The notes beneath the pieces are model-generated. The model ran no database searches, was not told the DNA's origin, and saw only the letters and a list, made by a program, of their open reading frames with translations. Positions 8,257 to 16,206 of a stretch of DNA of 64,000 nucleotides are shown piece after piece. The stretch spans positions 38,631 to 102,630 of the forward strand of contig CALWJQ010000064.1 of NCBI GenBank assembly GCA_944381055.1, in the 5' to 3' direction. The position numbers were made by a program, and so were the translations under genes. The stretch is from an uncultured Clostridia bacterium. Its GTDB lineage: Bacteria; Bacillota; Clostridia; Oscillospirales; Butyricicoccaceae. Every line of letters starts with the position of its first letter. Positions within the stretch are counted from its first letter, which is position 1.

Positions 8257-8867
8257 CAAGCAGGGAACAGGATACCGTCCGGAAAGCCCGGGCGGGCGAC
8301 GAACGGGCTTTTGAAGAGCTTGTGACCGCTTATGAAAAAAAGATTTACCATATTTCGCTGCGCTATACCGGTAACGAGCACGACGCCATGGACGTGACGC
8401 AGGAAGTTTTTCTGCGCGTGTTCCGGTTCTTGCCGCAGTTTCAGGAAGAAAGCCGGTTTTCGACCTGGCTGTACCGCATTGCCGTCAATGCCAGCCTGGA
8501 CTTTTTGCGCCGCCGCTCGCCGGGGGGCGAGCTGTCGCTCGACGATACCGACGACGAAGGCTTGACGCTTGAGGTCAGCGACCCGCGTTACCAGCCCGAA
8601 CGCGAGCTTGAGCGCGCCGAACTGCGGCAGGCGGTGGCGGACGGCATCGCGGCGCTGCCGCCGCAGATGCGCGAAATCGTCATCCTGCGCGACATCAGCG
8701 GACTTTCGTACGATGAAATCGGCGCGGTGCTGGGCATTGAGCAGGGGACCGTCAAATCCCGGCTGTCCCGCGCGCGCAGCCGGCTCGCCGCTTTTTTGAG
8801 CGAAACAGGGAACTATTCCCGAAAATCTGCGTCAAAAAAGCAGTTGGAGGTCGCGCGCAATGAATAA
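8253..8867 (+). CDS. ECF-family RNA polymerase sigma factor, SigW-like (204 aa)
   Basis: Region 2 (about 20-90) shows the core-binding and -10 recognition segments: AFEELVTAYEKKIYHISLRYTGNEHDAMDVTQEVFLRVF and FSTWLYRIAVNASLDFLRR in pieces. Region 4 (about 130-185) contains the helix-turn-helix SYDEIGAVLGIEQGTVKSRL. The gene overlaps dusB by ATGA and the anti-sigma gene by 8 bases. The genes it controls and its own promoter consensus cannot be read from this window. Confidence 0.93.
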   Translation: MTSREQDTVRKARAGDERAFEELVTAYEKKIYHISLRYTGNEHDAMDVTQEVFLRVFRFLPQFQEESRFSTWLYRIAVNASLDFLRRRSPGGELSLDDTDDEGLTLEVSDPRYQPERELERAELRQAVADGIAALPPQMREIVILRDISGLSYDEIGAVLGIEQGTVKSRLSRARSRLAAFLSETGNYSRKSASKKQLEVARNE

Positions 8868-9708
8868 CTGCCAGGATTATTTCGTTTATATGAATCAATA
8901 CCTCGACGGCGAACTGCCGCCGCAGGAAACCGAGGAGCTTTTGCGGCATCTGGAAATTTGTGAAGGCTGCCGCCGCCGGTTCGAGGCGCTGCGCCGGATG
9001 GTCGAAGAGACGCGGGCGCTTTCCGCCGATCCGCCCGCCGATCTGCACGCAGCCATTATGGCGGGCGTCAGGCGCGAACGCGCACCGCGGCGCGGGCTGA
9101 TCCGCCTGGGCGGGCGGACAGGGCGCCGCGCTCTGGTGCGGATCGGCGGGCTGGCGGCCTGCCTGGTGCTGCTGGCCGCGCTGTTCGACGTCGCGTCCCC
9201 CTGGCTGGGCCGGACGGGCGGCGACGATACCGCGTCGGATGAAGCGGCCGCGCCGGAAGCGGCCCTGTTTGACGCAGCGCCCGGCGAAGGGGCGGAGGCT
9301 TCGCGTTCGGTACAGTCCTACGCACAGCCCGCCCCGGACGGCGCCGCAAACGGCATCCTGGCCCCGGAAAGCGGGGATATGACGGGCGATGCGGCAACGG
9401 ACGGGAGCGCGCCGGGGTATGATCACGCTCCGCTGGCCGTCGACGGCCTGGAAGAAGCCGGCCCGTCGGCCTTTTACGTCGTCGCTGTCGGAACGGGCGA
9501 CCTGTCTGCTGTTTTCGGCGGGGACGTCCCGGTTGAAGAAAGGACAGACAGGATCTGCGTGCAGATTGAAAATACGGAAAACGCGCGGGACGAGGCCGAG
9601 CAGGCGCTGATTGAGGCGGGTTTTACCGTGTGCGACAACGTTGAGGGACTGCCCGAGATCGATGAAAACGCGCAGACCGGCCTGGTCATCGTATACGAAG
9701 ACAAATAA
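8860..9708 (+). CDS. Membrane anti-sigma factor with zf-HC2 zinc finger (282 aa)
   Basis: The N-terminal HxxxCxxC motif (HLEICEGC, about residues 30-37) marks a zinc-finger anti-sigma domain that should bind the preceding sigma factor. One membrane segment (about 93-112) follows, then an external region: a low-complexity Ala/Gly/Asp linker and a compact C-terminal domain (about 200-282) of unknown type. The overlap with the sigma gene supports a sigma/anti-sigma pair that transmits an envelope signal. The external domain is the probable sensor, and I do not recognise its fold. Confidence 0.88.
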   Translation: MNNCQDYFVYMNQYLDGELPPQETEELLRHLEICEGCRRRFEALRRMVEETRALSADPPADLHAAIMAGVRRERAPRRGLIRLGGRTGRRALVRIGGLAACLVLLAALFDVASPWLGRTGGDDTASDEAAAPEAALFDAAPGEGAEASRSVQSYAQPAPDGAANGILAPESGDMTGDAATDGSAPGYDHAPLAVDGLEEAGPSAFYVVAVGTGDLSAVFGGDVPVEERTDRICVQIENTENARDEAEQALIEAGFTVCDNVEGLPEIDENAQTGLVIVYEDK

Positions 9709-9733
9709 AAAACGCCGGACGCCGTCCGGCGCG

Positions 9734-9759
9734 GAGCGGCCTGACGGCCGCTCTTTTTT
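9734..9759 (+). terminator. Terminator of the capA-dusB-sigma-anti-sigma operon
   Basis: GAGCGGCC and GGCCGCTC form an 8-bp stem followed by a T run. A second GC hairpin (about 9714-9732) lies just upstream. Confidence 0.85.
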
Positions 9760-9774
9760 GTGTGAAAGCGCGCT

Positions 9775-9803
9775 GCATGTTTGCGTCCGGAACCGGAATA
9801 CTA
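9775..9803 (+). promoter_or_regulatory. Sigma-G-like forespore promoter for the gerA-type operon
   Basis: GCATG is followed after 17 bases by AATACTA, which fits the Bacillus sigma-G pattern GHATR / CATNHTA with one mismatch in the -10. It lies about 40 bases before the gerAA start. Germinant-receptor operons are known forespore genes, so the location supports the reading; this is inference from consensus only. Confidence 0.5.
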
Positions 9804-9843
9804 ACACCATGACCTTTAAGATCCCGCTGTTTCGAGGTGCTGT

Positions 9844-11289
9844 ATGTCCGTTTTTACCGATCTCAGCCAGAACGTTGCCCGGATGCAGGAACTGTTTGAC
9901 CGGGACAAGACCATGATCCTGCGGCGTGTGACCCCGCCGGGTTGGCCCGAAGGCGCAGTCTGCCTGTTTTTTTGTGACGGCATGGTCAATTCAACCAGCA
10001 TTAACGAAAATATCATCCGTCCCCTGACGCTGATGCAGCCGCCTCCCAAGGGCGCCGACCGCCTGCGCTACCTGGAAGAAAGCGTTGTGCAGACCAACGA
10101 GGCGCGGCAGAGCGGCGACTGGGACGATTTGATCTATTCGATGGTCTACGGCGACACCCTGCTGTTCTGCGCCGGCTGCGACAAGGCTCTGGTGCTCAAT
10201 ACAAAGGGGTTCGCCATGCGCGGCATTTCAGAACCGGACGGCGAGACGGTGCTGAAAGGCCCCCGCGAAGGGTTTACCGAAGGGATTCTGCGCAACCTGT
10301 CCATGCTGCGGCGCCGGCTGCGCGTCAGCGAGCTCAAGCAGGAATACCTGACGCTTGGCACGGTCAGCAAAACGGTGTGCGCGCTGTGCTATATCGACGG
10401 CGTTGCAGATAAAAAGGTGTTGGCCGAAGTGCGCAGCAGGCTGAAAAAGGTCGATATGGACGGCGTTCTGGATTCTAATTATGTCGCTGAAGTCATCCGG
10501 GATCACAAAGAAAGCCCTTTTAAAACCATTGGAACCACAGAGCGCCCCGATGTGGTCGCGGCCAAGCTGCTCGAGGGGCGGGTCGCCCTGTTTGTCGATG
10601 GGACGCCGGTCGTCCTGACCATGCCGGGGATCCTGATTGAAAGCTTTCAGTCGAGCGAGGACTATTACGTCGGCTACCAGTTTGCGGCAGTTTCACGCCT
10701 TCTGCGCATGGCCGGGTTTTTCCTCGCCGTTTCGGTAGTGCCCATTTATATTGCGCTTATGACCTTTCACGCCGAAATGCTGCCCACGCCGCTTCTGCTG
10801 TCCATCGCGTCTGCAAGGCAGGGGGTGCCTTTCCCGTCGGTCCTTGAAGCGCTGGGGCTGTTGACGGCCTTCGACCTGCTGCGCGAGGCCGGGACGCGGA
10901 CCCCGTCCGCCATCGGACAGACGCTGTCCATTGTCGGCGGTCTGGTCGTCGGATCGGCCGCCGTTGAAGCGCGCTTTGCCTCGGCGCCCATGGTCATCAT
11001 CATCGCCTTTTCGGGCATCACGGGGCTGATGATCCCCAAACTCAAGTCGGCGGTCATCGTTATCCGTTTGGGGCTGATCGCCCTGGTGTCCTGCGCCGGG
11101 CTGTACGGGTACCTGATCGGCATGGCCGCCCTGCTGGCCCATTTGGCGTCCATGCAGTCCTTTGGCGTCAACATGCTGGCGTCCGGACCCCTGTCTGAAA
11201 TGGGCAGCCACGAAGACAGCCTGGCGCGCGCTCCCTTTGCGCGCATGAAAAAGCGCGGGCGCTTTTTATCCCGGGGGGATCGCCCGTGA
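9844..11289 (+). CDS. gerAA: Spore germination protein, GerA/GerAA subunit (481 aa)
   Basis: It has the GerA-family layout: a soluble N-terminal half (about 1-275), then a membrane half with several hydrophobic segments (about 285-440) and a short basic cytosolic tail. Recognisable family segments include VCLFFCDGMVN near the start and the RPDVVAAKLLEGRVALFVDGTP region before the membrane domain. GerAA is the A subunit of the germinant receptor in the inner spore membrane. Start ATG at 9844 has GAGGTG 4 bases upstream; the end overlaps gerAC by GTGA. Confidence 0.92.
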   Translation: MSVFTDLSQNVARMQELFDRDKTMILRRVTPPGWPEGAVCLFFCDGMVNSTSINENIIRPLTLMQPPPKGADRLRYLEESVVQTNEARQSGDWDDLIYSMVYGDTLLFCAGCDKALVLNTKGFAMRGISEPDGETVLKGPREGFTEGILRNLSMLRRRLRVSELKQEYLTLGTVSKTVCALCYIDGVADKKVLAEVRSRLKKVDMDGVLDSNYVAEVIRDHKESPFKTIGTTERPDVVAAKLLEGRVALFVDGTPVVLTMPGILIESFQSSEDYYVGYQFAAVSRLLRMAGFFLAVSVVPIYIALMTFHAEMLPTPLLLSIASARQGVPFPSVLEALGLLTAFDLLREAGTRTPSAIGQTLSIVGGLVVGSAAVEARFASAPMVIIIAFSGITGLMIPKLKSAVIVIRLGLIALVSCAGLYGYLIGMAALLAHLASMQSFGVNMLASGPLSEMGSHEDSLARAPFARMKKRGRFLSRGDRP

Positions 11290-12368
11290 AAAAACTTCTG
11301 CCTTTGGCCGCGCTGTGCCTGCTGCTGTGCGGGTGCGGCGATTACCGCGAACTTGACAGCCGCGACATCGTCGCGGGCATGGCCGTCGACCGCGGCGGGG
11401 ATGGGTACCATCTTCTGCTCGAAATCGCCGACGTCACCGCCGGTTCTGACGACAATCCCGGCGCGCGCTGGCTTGGCCTGCAGGGGGCGTCGCTGGCTGA
11501 AGCCATTGAAAACGGGGCCGGCGGAACAGGACGGCAGGCCTATCTGGGCCACACGCAGATGGTGATTGTCGGCGAAGAGACGGCGCGCGGCGGCATCGAC
11601 GACCTGCTGGGCTATTTTCAGCGCACGGCCGACGTGCACATGACGCTGGCAATGGCTGTATCCGAAGGCGAAGCCGCCGACATATACCAGCAGGGCGAAG
11701 CCGACCCGCAGGCGGCTTTTGACCTGGCCCGTGCCGCCGTACAGGCGGGCGAGACCGGGCTGGCGCCGGCCATGCCGCTCTACCGTTTTGTAGCGGATCG
11801 TCTGGACGAAGGGGTCGAGGGCATTTTGCCCTGTGTGTCCCGAAGCGGCGATGGCGTCCATGTCGCCGGGGCGGCCCTGTTCCGGGATGATAAACTGGTC
11901 GGGCGCTTGGACGGCGATCTGACCCAGACGCTGCTTATGGCCCGCGGCCTGCTTAGCCAAGGCGTTCTGACGGTGGGGGGCGGCGAGAACGCAGTGTCGT
12001 TTGAGATCCGTGCCTGCTCGGCGCGTGTACAGGCCGGCGGGCGGCCGGACGATCTGGAAGCCCGCTATGACATCGCGCTGACGCTCGAACTCAGCCAGAG
12101 CGGGCTGGACGGGCGGCTGGACGCCGAACGGCGTGCGGAATATGAGCAGTTGGCAGCGCGCACGGTAAAAGAGCGGTTTGAGACGCTGTGCCGCGTGCTG
12201 CAGGACGTCTGCCGCGTCGATTCACTGGGAGTGGGAAGACAGATCCACCGCCGCAATCCCGATCTGTGGGAGCAGGTCGGGCCCGGCTGGGACAGCGCTT
12301 TTTCGGGCTGCCGCATAACGGCGCAGGTCGACGCGGCCATTTTGGGCGGCGGCCGTTCGCTGGAATAG
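11286..12368 (+). CDS. gerAC: Spore germination lipoprotein, Ger(x)C family (360 aa)
   Basis: A short signal peptide ends in a lipobox around LLCGC, followed by the family-typical GDYRELDSRDIVAGMAVDR. The rest matches the Ger(x)C three-domain lipoprotein in length and ends with a conserved IHRRNPDLW segment. It is the C subunit of the germinant receptor, anchored in the inner spore membrane. Start is GTG overlapping the gerAA stop. Confidence 0.9.
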   Translation: MKKLLPLAALCLLLCGCGDYRELDSRDIVAGMAVDRGGDGYHLLLEIADVTAGSDDNPGARWLGLQGASLAEAIENGAGGTGRQAYLGHTQMVIVGEETARGGIDDLLGYFQRTADVHMTLAMAVSEGEAADIYQQGEADPQAAFDLARAAVQAGETGLAPAMPLYRFVADRLDEGVEGILPCVSRSGDGVHVAGAALFRDDKLVGRLDGDLTQTLLMARGLLSQGVLTVGGGENAVSFEIRACSARVQAGGRPDDLEARYDIALTLELSQSGLDGRLDAERRAEYEQLAARTVKERFETLCRVLQDVCRVDSLGVGRQIHRRNPDLWEQVGPGWDSAFSGCRITAQVDAAILGGGRSLE

Positions 12369-12378
12369 GAGGAAGGGC

Positions 12379-13464
12379 ATGAAACAAACAGACGTCAGCT
12401 GCGGCGACAACGGAAAGCTGTCGGGCAGGCAGATCTTCTGCCTGCTGGTTTTGTTCGTCAGCGGAAGCATCGGTACGGTGGGCGGGGGCGGCGGCGGCCG
12501 GGATATCTGGCTGCTTATGCTGCTGTCCGGCGCGGCCGCGGCGCCGGTCTACTGGCTGTATCTGCGCCTGGCGCGGGCGCGGGAAACGCCGCAGGACTGT
12601 TTCCAGGCCGCGTTTGGGCGCTGGGCCGGCGGCGCGCTGCGGCTGCTGCTTGGGCTGGCGGCCGTCCTGACGGCGGCCATTGACATCCGCCTGTTTATCA
12701 GCTTTACAACGGCGACGGCGCTGCCGTATACGCCGCGCATTTTGATGGCGGCGCTCATCGGCGGGGCGCTGTACATGCTGCTGCGTTCCGGCACCGAGGT
12801 CCTGGCGCGGGTGGCGGCGCCCGCTTTTGTCCTGGTTGCCGGGATGCTGACGCTGTCGTTTTTTGCCTCCCTGCCGCAGCTGGACTGGGGCGCCGTCTTG
12901 CCGGTGGCGGAACGAGGGGCGCAGCCGCCGCTGAGCGTCAGCTTTATGCGGGGGACCTTCGTGCCTTTTTTGGAAAGCTTTTTTGCCGTGATGGTGCTCG
13001 TGCCGCTGTACAACAGGCCGTCCGGGACGGTGCGCCCCATTTTTGCCGCCGCCCTGTTCGCCGGGGCCTTTCTGGCGCTGACGCTGATGAAAAATACCAT
13101 GCTGCTCGGGTTCCCCGCGGTCAGCCAGTACTTTTTCCCCTCTTATACAGCGGCCAGCGTTGTGACGGTCGGCGATTTTTTCGAGCGCCAGGAACTGCTG
13201 GCGGCCGCGCCCTTCCTGCTGTGCGAGCTGGTGAAGGCCGGGCTTTGCCTCACTTATGCCGGGCAGGCGCTGCGCGTGCGCGGACGCCGCGGGGCGGCGC
13301 CGGCGCTGTGCATCGCGGCATCGGGCCTGACGCTGTTGGGCCGGGGCGGTATGGCTGAAAGCATCGAACCGCTGCGCCTTTACGGGGCGTGGATCGCGCT
13401 GCCGCTGCTGGGGGTGCCGGCGATCACGCTGCTGGCGCTGCGCCTGCGGAAAAAGACAAGATAA
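12379..13464 (+). CDS. gerAB: Spore germination permease, GerAB family (361 aa)
   Basis: A hydrophobic protein with about ten membrane segments, related to amino acid permeases. It begins with a polar N-terminus and the segment GRQIFCLLVLFVSGSIGTV. GerAB is the B subunit, which binds germinants in Bacillus. AGGAGG lies a few bases before ATG. The gene order A-C-B differs from the A-B-C order of the Bacillus gerA operon. Confidence 0.9.
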   Translation: MKQTDVSCGDNGKLSGRQIFCLLVLFVSGSIGTVGGGGGGRDIWLLMLLSGAAAAPVYWLYLRLARARETPQDCFQAAFGRWAGGALRLLLGLAAVLTAAIDIRLFISFTTATALPYTPRILMAALIGGALYMLLRSGTEVLARVAAPAFVLVAGMLTLSFFASLPQLDWGAVLPVAERGAQPPLSVSFMRGTFVPFLESFFAVMVLVPLYNRPSGTVRPIFAAALFAGAFLALTLMKNTMLLGFPAVSQYFFPSYTAASVVTVGDFFERQELLAAAPFLLCELVKAGLCLTYAGQALRVRGRRGAAPALCIAASGLTLLGRGGMAESIEPLRLYGAWIALPLLGVPAITLLALRLRKKTR

Positions 13465-13494
13465 AAGGCAAAGGCCCGTGGCCTTTGCCTTTTT
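13463..13494. terminator. Bidirectional terminator after gerAB
   Basis: A perfect 14-bp stem with a CGT loop has A and T runs on both sides. It serves gerAB and the minus-strand gene ending at 13507. Confidence 0.9.
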
Positions 13495-13506
13495 CCGTGT
13501 GCGGGG

Positions 13507-14400
13507 TTACTTGACGTATTCAGCGTAAATATCGCGGGAAATTTCGGCCAGCAGGGAATCGCTCATGAGGCCGTTGACATTTTTGTTATATTCCTCTTCA
13601 CTTGCGGCGTTGCCGTTGTAGAACAGGGTGAGAATATAGTCGCCCTTGGGGGTGTAGACGATGCCGGCGTCGTTGGCAACGCGGTCGACGGTGCCTGTCT
13701 TGTGCGCAACTTCAACACCGGCGGGCAGAAACTTGGGAATACGCGTGTTGGTCTGGCATTGCTTCATAATCTTCAGCATTTCGTCGCACACCCAGGGGGT
13801 AAAGAGCTTTTTCTCATAGACCAGCCGGAGAATTTTCATCATGTCGTTGGGGCTGGTCGAATCATTCTGCGGGGTCTGGCACAAAAAGTCGGGGGCGCCG
13901 CGCAGGGAAACGCTGGCTTCGTCAAAATCCGCCAGGCTGTCAACGCCGAAATAGGCGCTGAGCAGTTTTTTGCAGGGGTAGTCGCACTTGGTTTTGTTCA
14001 GTCCAAGAGGGGCGAGCACATGCTCTTTGATATTGCCGGCCCCCACCAGGTCAAACAAAACGTCGGTCGCCGTATTGTCCGAGATGATCATCATCAGGGT
14101 GGCGTAATCCTGCAGTGTGGGGGTGAGGCCGGGCTGCAGGTTAAAAAGCACGCCGCTGCCGGGGCTTTTGAACGATTCGGTCAGTTCGCGGCGGTCGCTC
14201 ATTTTGAACCGGCCTTCCTGCGCCTGGCGGAAAAGTTCAGCCAGGATAAAGACCTTAAAGGTGCTGGCCGCGGGGAACTCGTCGTCGCCCATGAGCGAAA
14301 AGCTCTCGCCGGTTTGCAGGTCGGTGAAGCCGACGCCCAGCCAGCCGGTCATCGAGCCGCGGTACTTTTCGGCAACGGCACGGATGCTGTCAATTTTCAT
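13507..14400 (-). CDS. Class A beta-lactamase-fold serine hydrolase, cytosolic and atypical (297 aa)
   Basis: The class A active-site motifs are present: Ser46-Thr-Phe-Lys49 (SxxK), Ser107-Asp-Asn109 (SDN) and Lys234-Thr-Gly (KTG). I find no signal peptide or lipobox; ATG at 14400 is chosen because AAGGAGAGGA lies 5-6 bases upstream. The omega-loop ExxLN motif with the deacylating glutamate is not recognisable before the STSPNDMM segment. Without that glutamate the enzyme would acylate but turn over beta-lactams poorly. The ribosome binding site lies inside the end of the upstream nitroreductase gene, and the two overlap by 11 bases. Its real substrate is unknown. Confidence 0.82.
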   Translation of the reverse strand: MKIDSIRAVAEKYRGSMTGWLGVGFTDLQTGESFSLMGDDEFPAASTFKVFILAELFRQAQEGRFKMSDRRELTESFKSPGSGVLFNLQPGLTPTLQDYATLMMIISDNTATDVLFDLVGAGNIKEHVLAPLGLNKTKCDYPCKKLLSAYFGVDSLADFDEASVSLRGAPDFLCQTPQNDSTSPNDMMKILRLVYEKKLFTPWVCDEMLKIMKQCQTNTRIPKFLPAGVEVAHKTGTVDRVANDAGIVYTPKGDYILTLFYNGNAASEEEYNKNVNGLMSDSLLAEISRDIYAEYVK

Positions 14401-15307
14401 TACAATCCTCTCCTTCGTGTTTGTCAAGAGCGTCAAAGGGCCGCAGGCCCTGTTTGTCCATCATTTTTAAAATCCGGCCGCCGTTTTCGTACATATCGCG
14501 GGCGTGGTAGTGCAGGCCGAAGCGCCGCTGGGTTTCATTGATAAAGCCCTGTTCATCGGCAGCGTGCAGAATCTGTTCGACCTTGCCGGAATCGTAGGTC
14601 GTCGCCAGCGAACGGCGCAGCTTTTCCAGCATTTCGCCGCGGAAGGGTTCTTTGTCGGGCAGCGAAAGGGTGCGGCCGCGCAGCTTTTCTTCGTAAGCGG
14701 CAAAGATCTGATCGTCGGTCAGGTCGGGGTACTGCCCTTCGAAGATCAAAACCGACGGGTCGAGTTTGGGGGCGGTGGCGGGCTGCGTTTTGGGCCAGCC
14801 GACGGACAGCAGTACGACCGGGTAGGTCAGCTGCGGCAGCCGGTACAGCTCGGCCAGCGCCTCGCCGCAGTGATTGCACGACCCGACATAGCACGAACCC
14901 AGCCCGACCAGGTGGCAGGCGGTCTCCATGCTCTGCGCGGCGCACAGGACGTCTTCAACGCCGATGAGAAAGTGCATATAGCTTTTGTACGCCGTAAAGG
15001 GGGCGTCCTTCTGCGCGGCGTAAACCTGGTAACGGTGCCAGTCGAGCAGGAACAGCAGGTTGACCGGCGCTTCGGCGATGAATTTCTGACCGCCGCACAG
15101 TTCGCTCAGCCTGCGTGCGCGATCGCGGTCGCGTTCGATAATGACCGACCACGGCTGCAAATTGCCGCCGCTTGCGGCGTGCAGGCCGGCAGACAGAATC
15201 TCCTGCAAAAGCTCATCGGGAACCGGCCTGTCGTCAAAACTGCGGCAGGACGCGCGCGTCTGCATGTGCCGGACGGCTTGCAGCCCGGCTTCGGGGGAAA
15301 AGGGCAT
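14390..15307 (-). CDS. Nitroreductase-family FMN oxidoreductase (305 aa)
   Basis: The N-terminal RASCRSFDDRPVPDELLQEIL and HAASGGNLQPW segments (in two pieces) are typical FMN-binding elements of NADPH-dependent nitroreductases; the SMETACHLVGLGSCYVG region forms the dimer core. It has a C-terminal extension of about 70 residues beyond the usual domain. Start ATG at 15307 has AAGGAG 8 bases upstream. It is transcribed with the beta-lactamase-fold gene. Natural substrates (nitro compounds, quinones or flavins) cannot be told from sequence. Confidence 0.85.
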   Translation of the reverse strand: MPFSPEAGLQAVRHMQTRASCRSFDDRPVPDELLQEILSAGLHAASGGNLQPWSVIIERDRDRARRLSELCGGQKFIAEAPVNLLFLLDWHRYQVYAAQKDAPFTAYKSYMHFLIGVEDVLCAAQSMETACHLVGLGSCYVGSCNHCGEALAELYRLPQLTYPVVLLSVGWPKTQPATAPKLDPSVLIFEGQYPDLTDDQIFAAYEEKLRGRTLSLPDKEPFRGEMLEKLRRSLATTYDSGKVEQILHAADEQGFINETQRRFGLHYHARDMYENGGRILKMMDKQGLRPFDALDKHEGEDCNEN

Positions 15308-15333
15308 GTGCTTCACTCCTTCCTTTTGCTTTG

Positions 15334-15362
15334 ATTTTAACATTATGAACCGGAAAAGTAAA
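15334..15362 (-). promoter_or_regulatory. Likely promoter of the nitroreductase/beta-lactamase-fold pair
   Basis: On the minus strand TTTACT is followed after 17 bases by TAAAAT, about 30 bases before the start codon. Confidence 0.5.
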
Positions 15363-15392
15363 TGCAAATAAGACAGAAATTGCCGGCGGAAA

Positions 15393-15418
15393 GAAAAAAA
15401 CCGCCCCGGCGGGGGCGG
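15393..15418 (-). terminator. Terminator of the ABC exporter/methyltransferase operon
   Basis: On the minus strand CCGCCCC and GGGGCGG form a stem followed by a run of seven T residues, 12 bases after the methyltransferase stop. Confidence 0.8.
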
Positions 15419-15429
15419 CGGATCTGGCG

Positions 15430-16191
15430 CTATTCCGGTTTGACGGCCCGGGTCGCCAGAAAGGTCGGGACATTGTGGTCGTGCAGGTTTCCGCTGCCGC
15501 TGGTGTCCTCGTACAGGGCGGTCAGGCGGAAGCCTGCTTCGAGCTGCCCGCCGATCTGTTCTTCCAGCGTGTGTGAAAACTGGATGCCCCAGTCATTGCG
15601 CATGGAATCGCGGTAAAGCTGCGGGTCTTTGAGCGGGTTAAAGGGCAGGGAGTACACAATCTGAGTTTCGGTGTCGTCAAACAGGTAGAGGAAGCCGTTG
15701 TCAAGACCGCACAGCAGGATACCGCCGCGCTTCAAAACACGGTAGCACTCTTTGAAAACGGGCCGGACATCTTCGACATAGCAGTTGGACACCGGGTGAA
15801 AAATCAGGTCAAAGGATTCGTCGGCAAAGGGGAAGGGCTTTGTCATGTCCGCCTCGACGACCTGCACGGAATACCCTTCACGCTGTGCGACGAGGCGTTC
15901 GCTTTCGCACTGCGCCGGGGAATAGTCCAGCACGGTGCACTGCGCCCCCAGCGCGGCGAAAATGGGGATTTGCTGCCCGCCGCCGCTGGCCAGGCCGAGC
16001 AGCTTTTTGCCCCGCAGCCCGCCGAACCATTCGTGCGGGACCGGCTTGGTCGGGGTCAGGACCACATCCCACTGGCCGCGGCGGGCATTTTCGTACGCTT
16101 CATGGGAAACGGGCTGCCCCCATTCCCAGCCGTTCCGGCACCAGCGGTCAATGGTGTCGGCGTTGATTTGCTGATAGGTCTGTTCTGTCAT
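15430..16191 (-). CDS. Class I SAM-dependent methyltransferase (253 aa)
   Basis: Motif I is LLGLASGGGQQIP (about 63-75), followed by an acidic loop VLDYSPAQ, motif II VEADMTKPFPFADESFDLI and motif III LKRGGILLCG, the order of a Rossmann-fold methyltransferase of the UbiE/type 11 group. The substrate is unknown. It starts 15 bases after the second ABC exporter gene, with AGGAGA upstream, so the three genes form one operon. A methyltransferase co-transcribed with a drug-type exporter could modify a small molecule or a target, which is inference. Confidence 0.85.
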   Translation of the reverse strand: MTEQTYQQINADTIDRWCRNGWEWGQPVSHEAYENARRGQWDVVLTPTKPVPHEWFGGLRGKKLLGLASGGGQQIPIFAALGAQCTVLDYSPAQCESERLVAQREGYSVQVVEADMTKPFPFADESFDLIFHPVSNCYVEDVRPVFKECYRVLKRGGILLCGLDNGFLYLFDDTETQIVYSLPFNPLKDPQLYRDSMRNDWGIQFSHTLEEQIGGQLEAGFRLTALYEDTSGSGNLHDHNVPTFLATRAVKPE

Positions 16192-16206
16192 AAAGATTCT
16201 CCTGCG

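Noticed and set aside
1712..9810. Long open frames on the minus strand opposite the hydrogenase-like, capA, dusB and anti-sigma genes
   Set aside because: They mirror the GC-rich third positions of the real genes, lack ribosome binding sites and give low-complexity Arg/Ala/His-rich proteins with no recognisable domains.
13507..14400. Beta-lactamase-fold gene as an antibiotic resistance gene
   Set aside because: No signal peptide and no omega-loop ExxLN; resistance cannot be claimed. The same caution applies to the NimA-like gene at 3823-4317.
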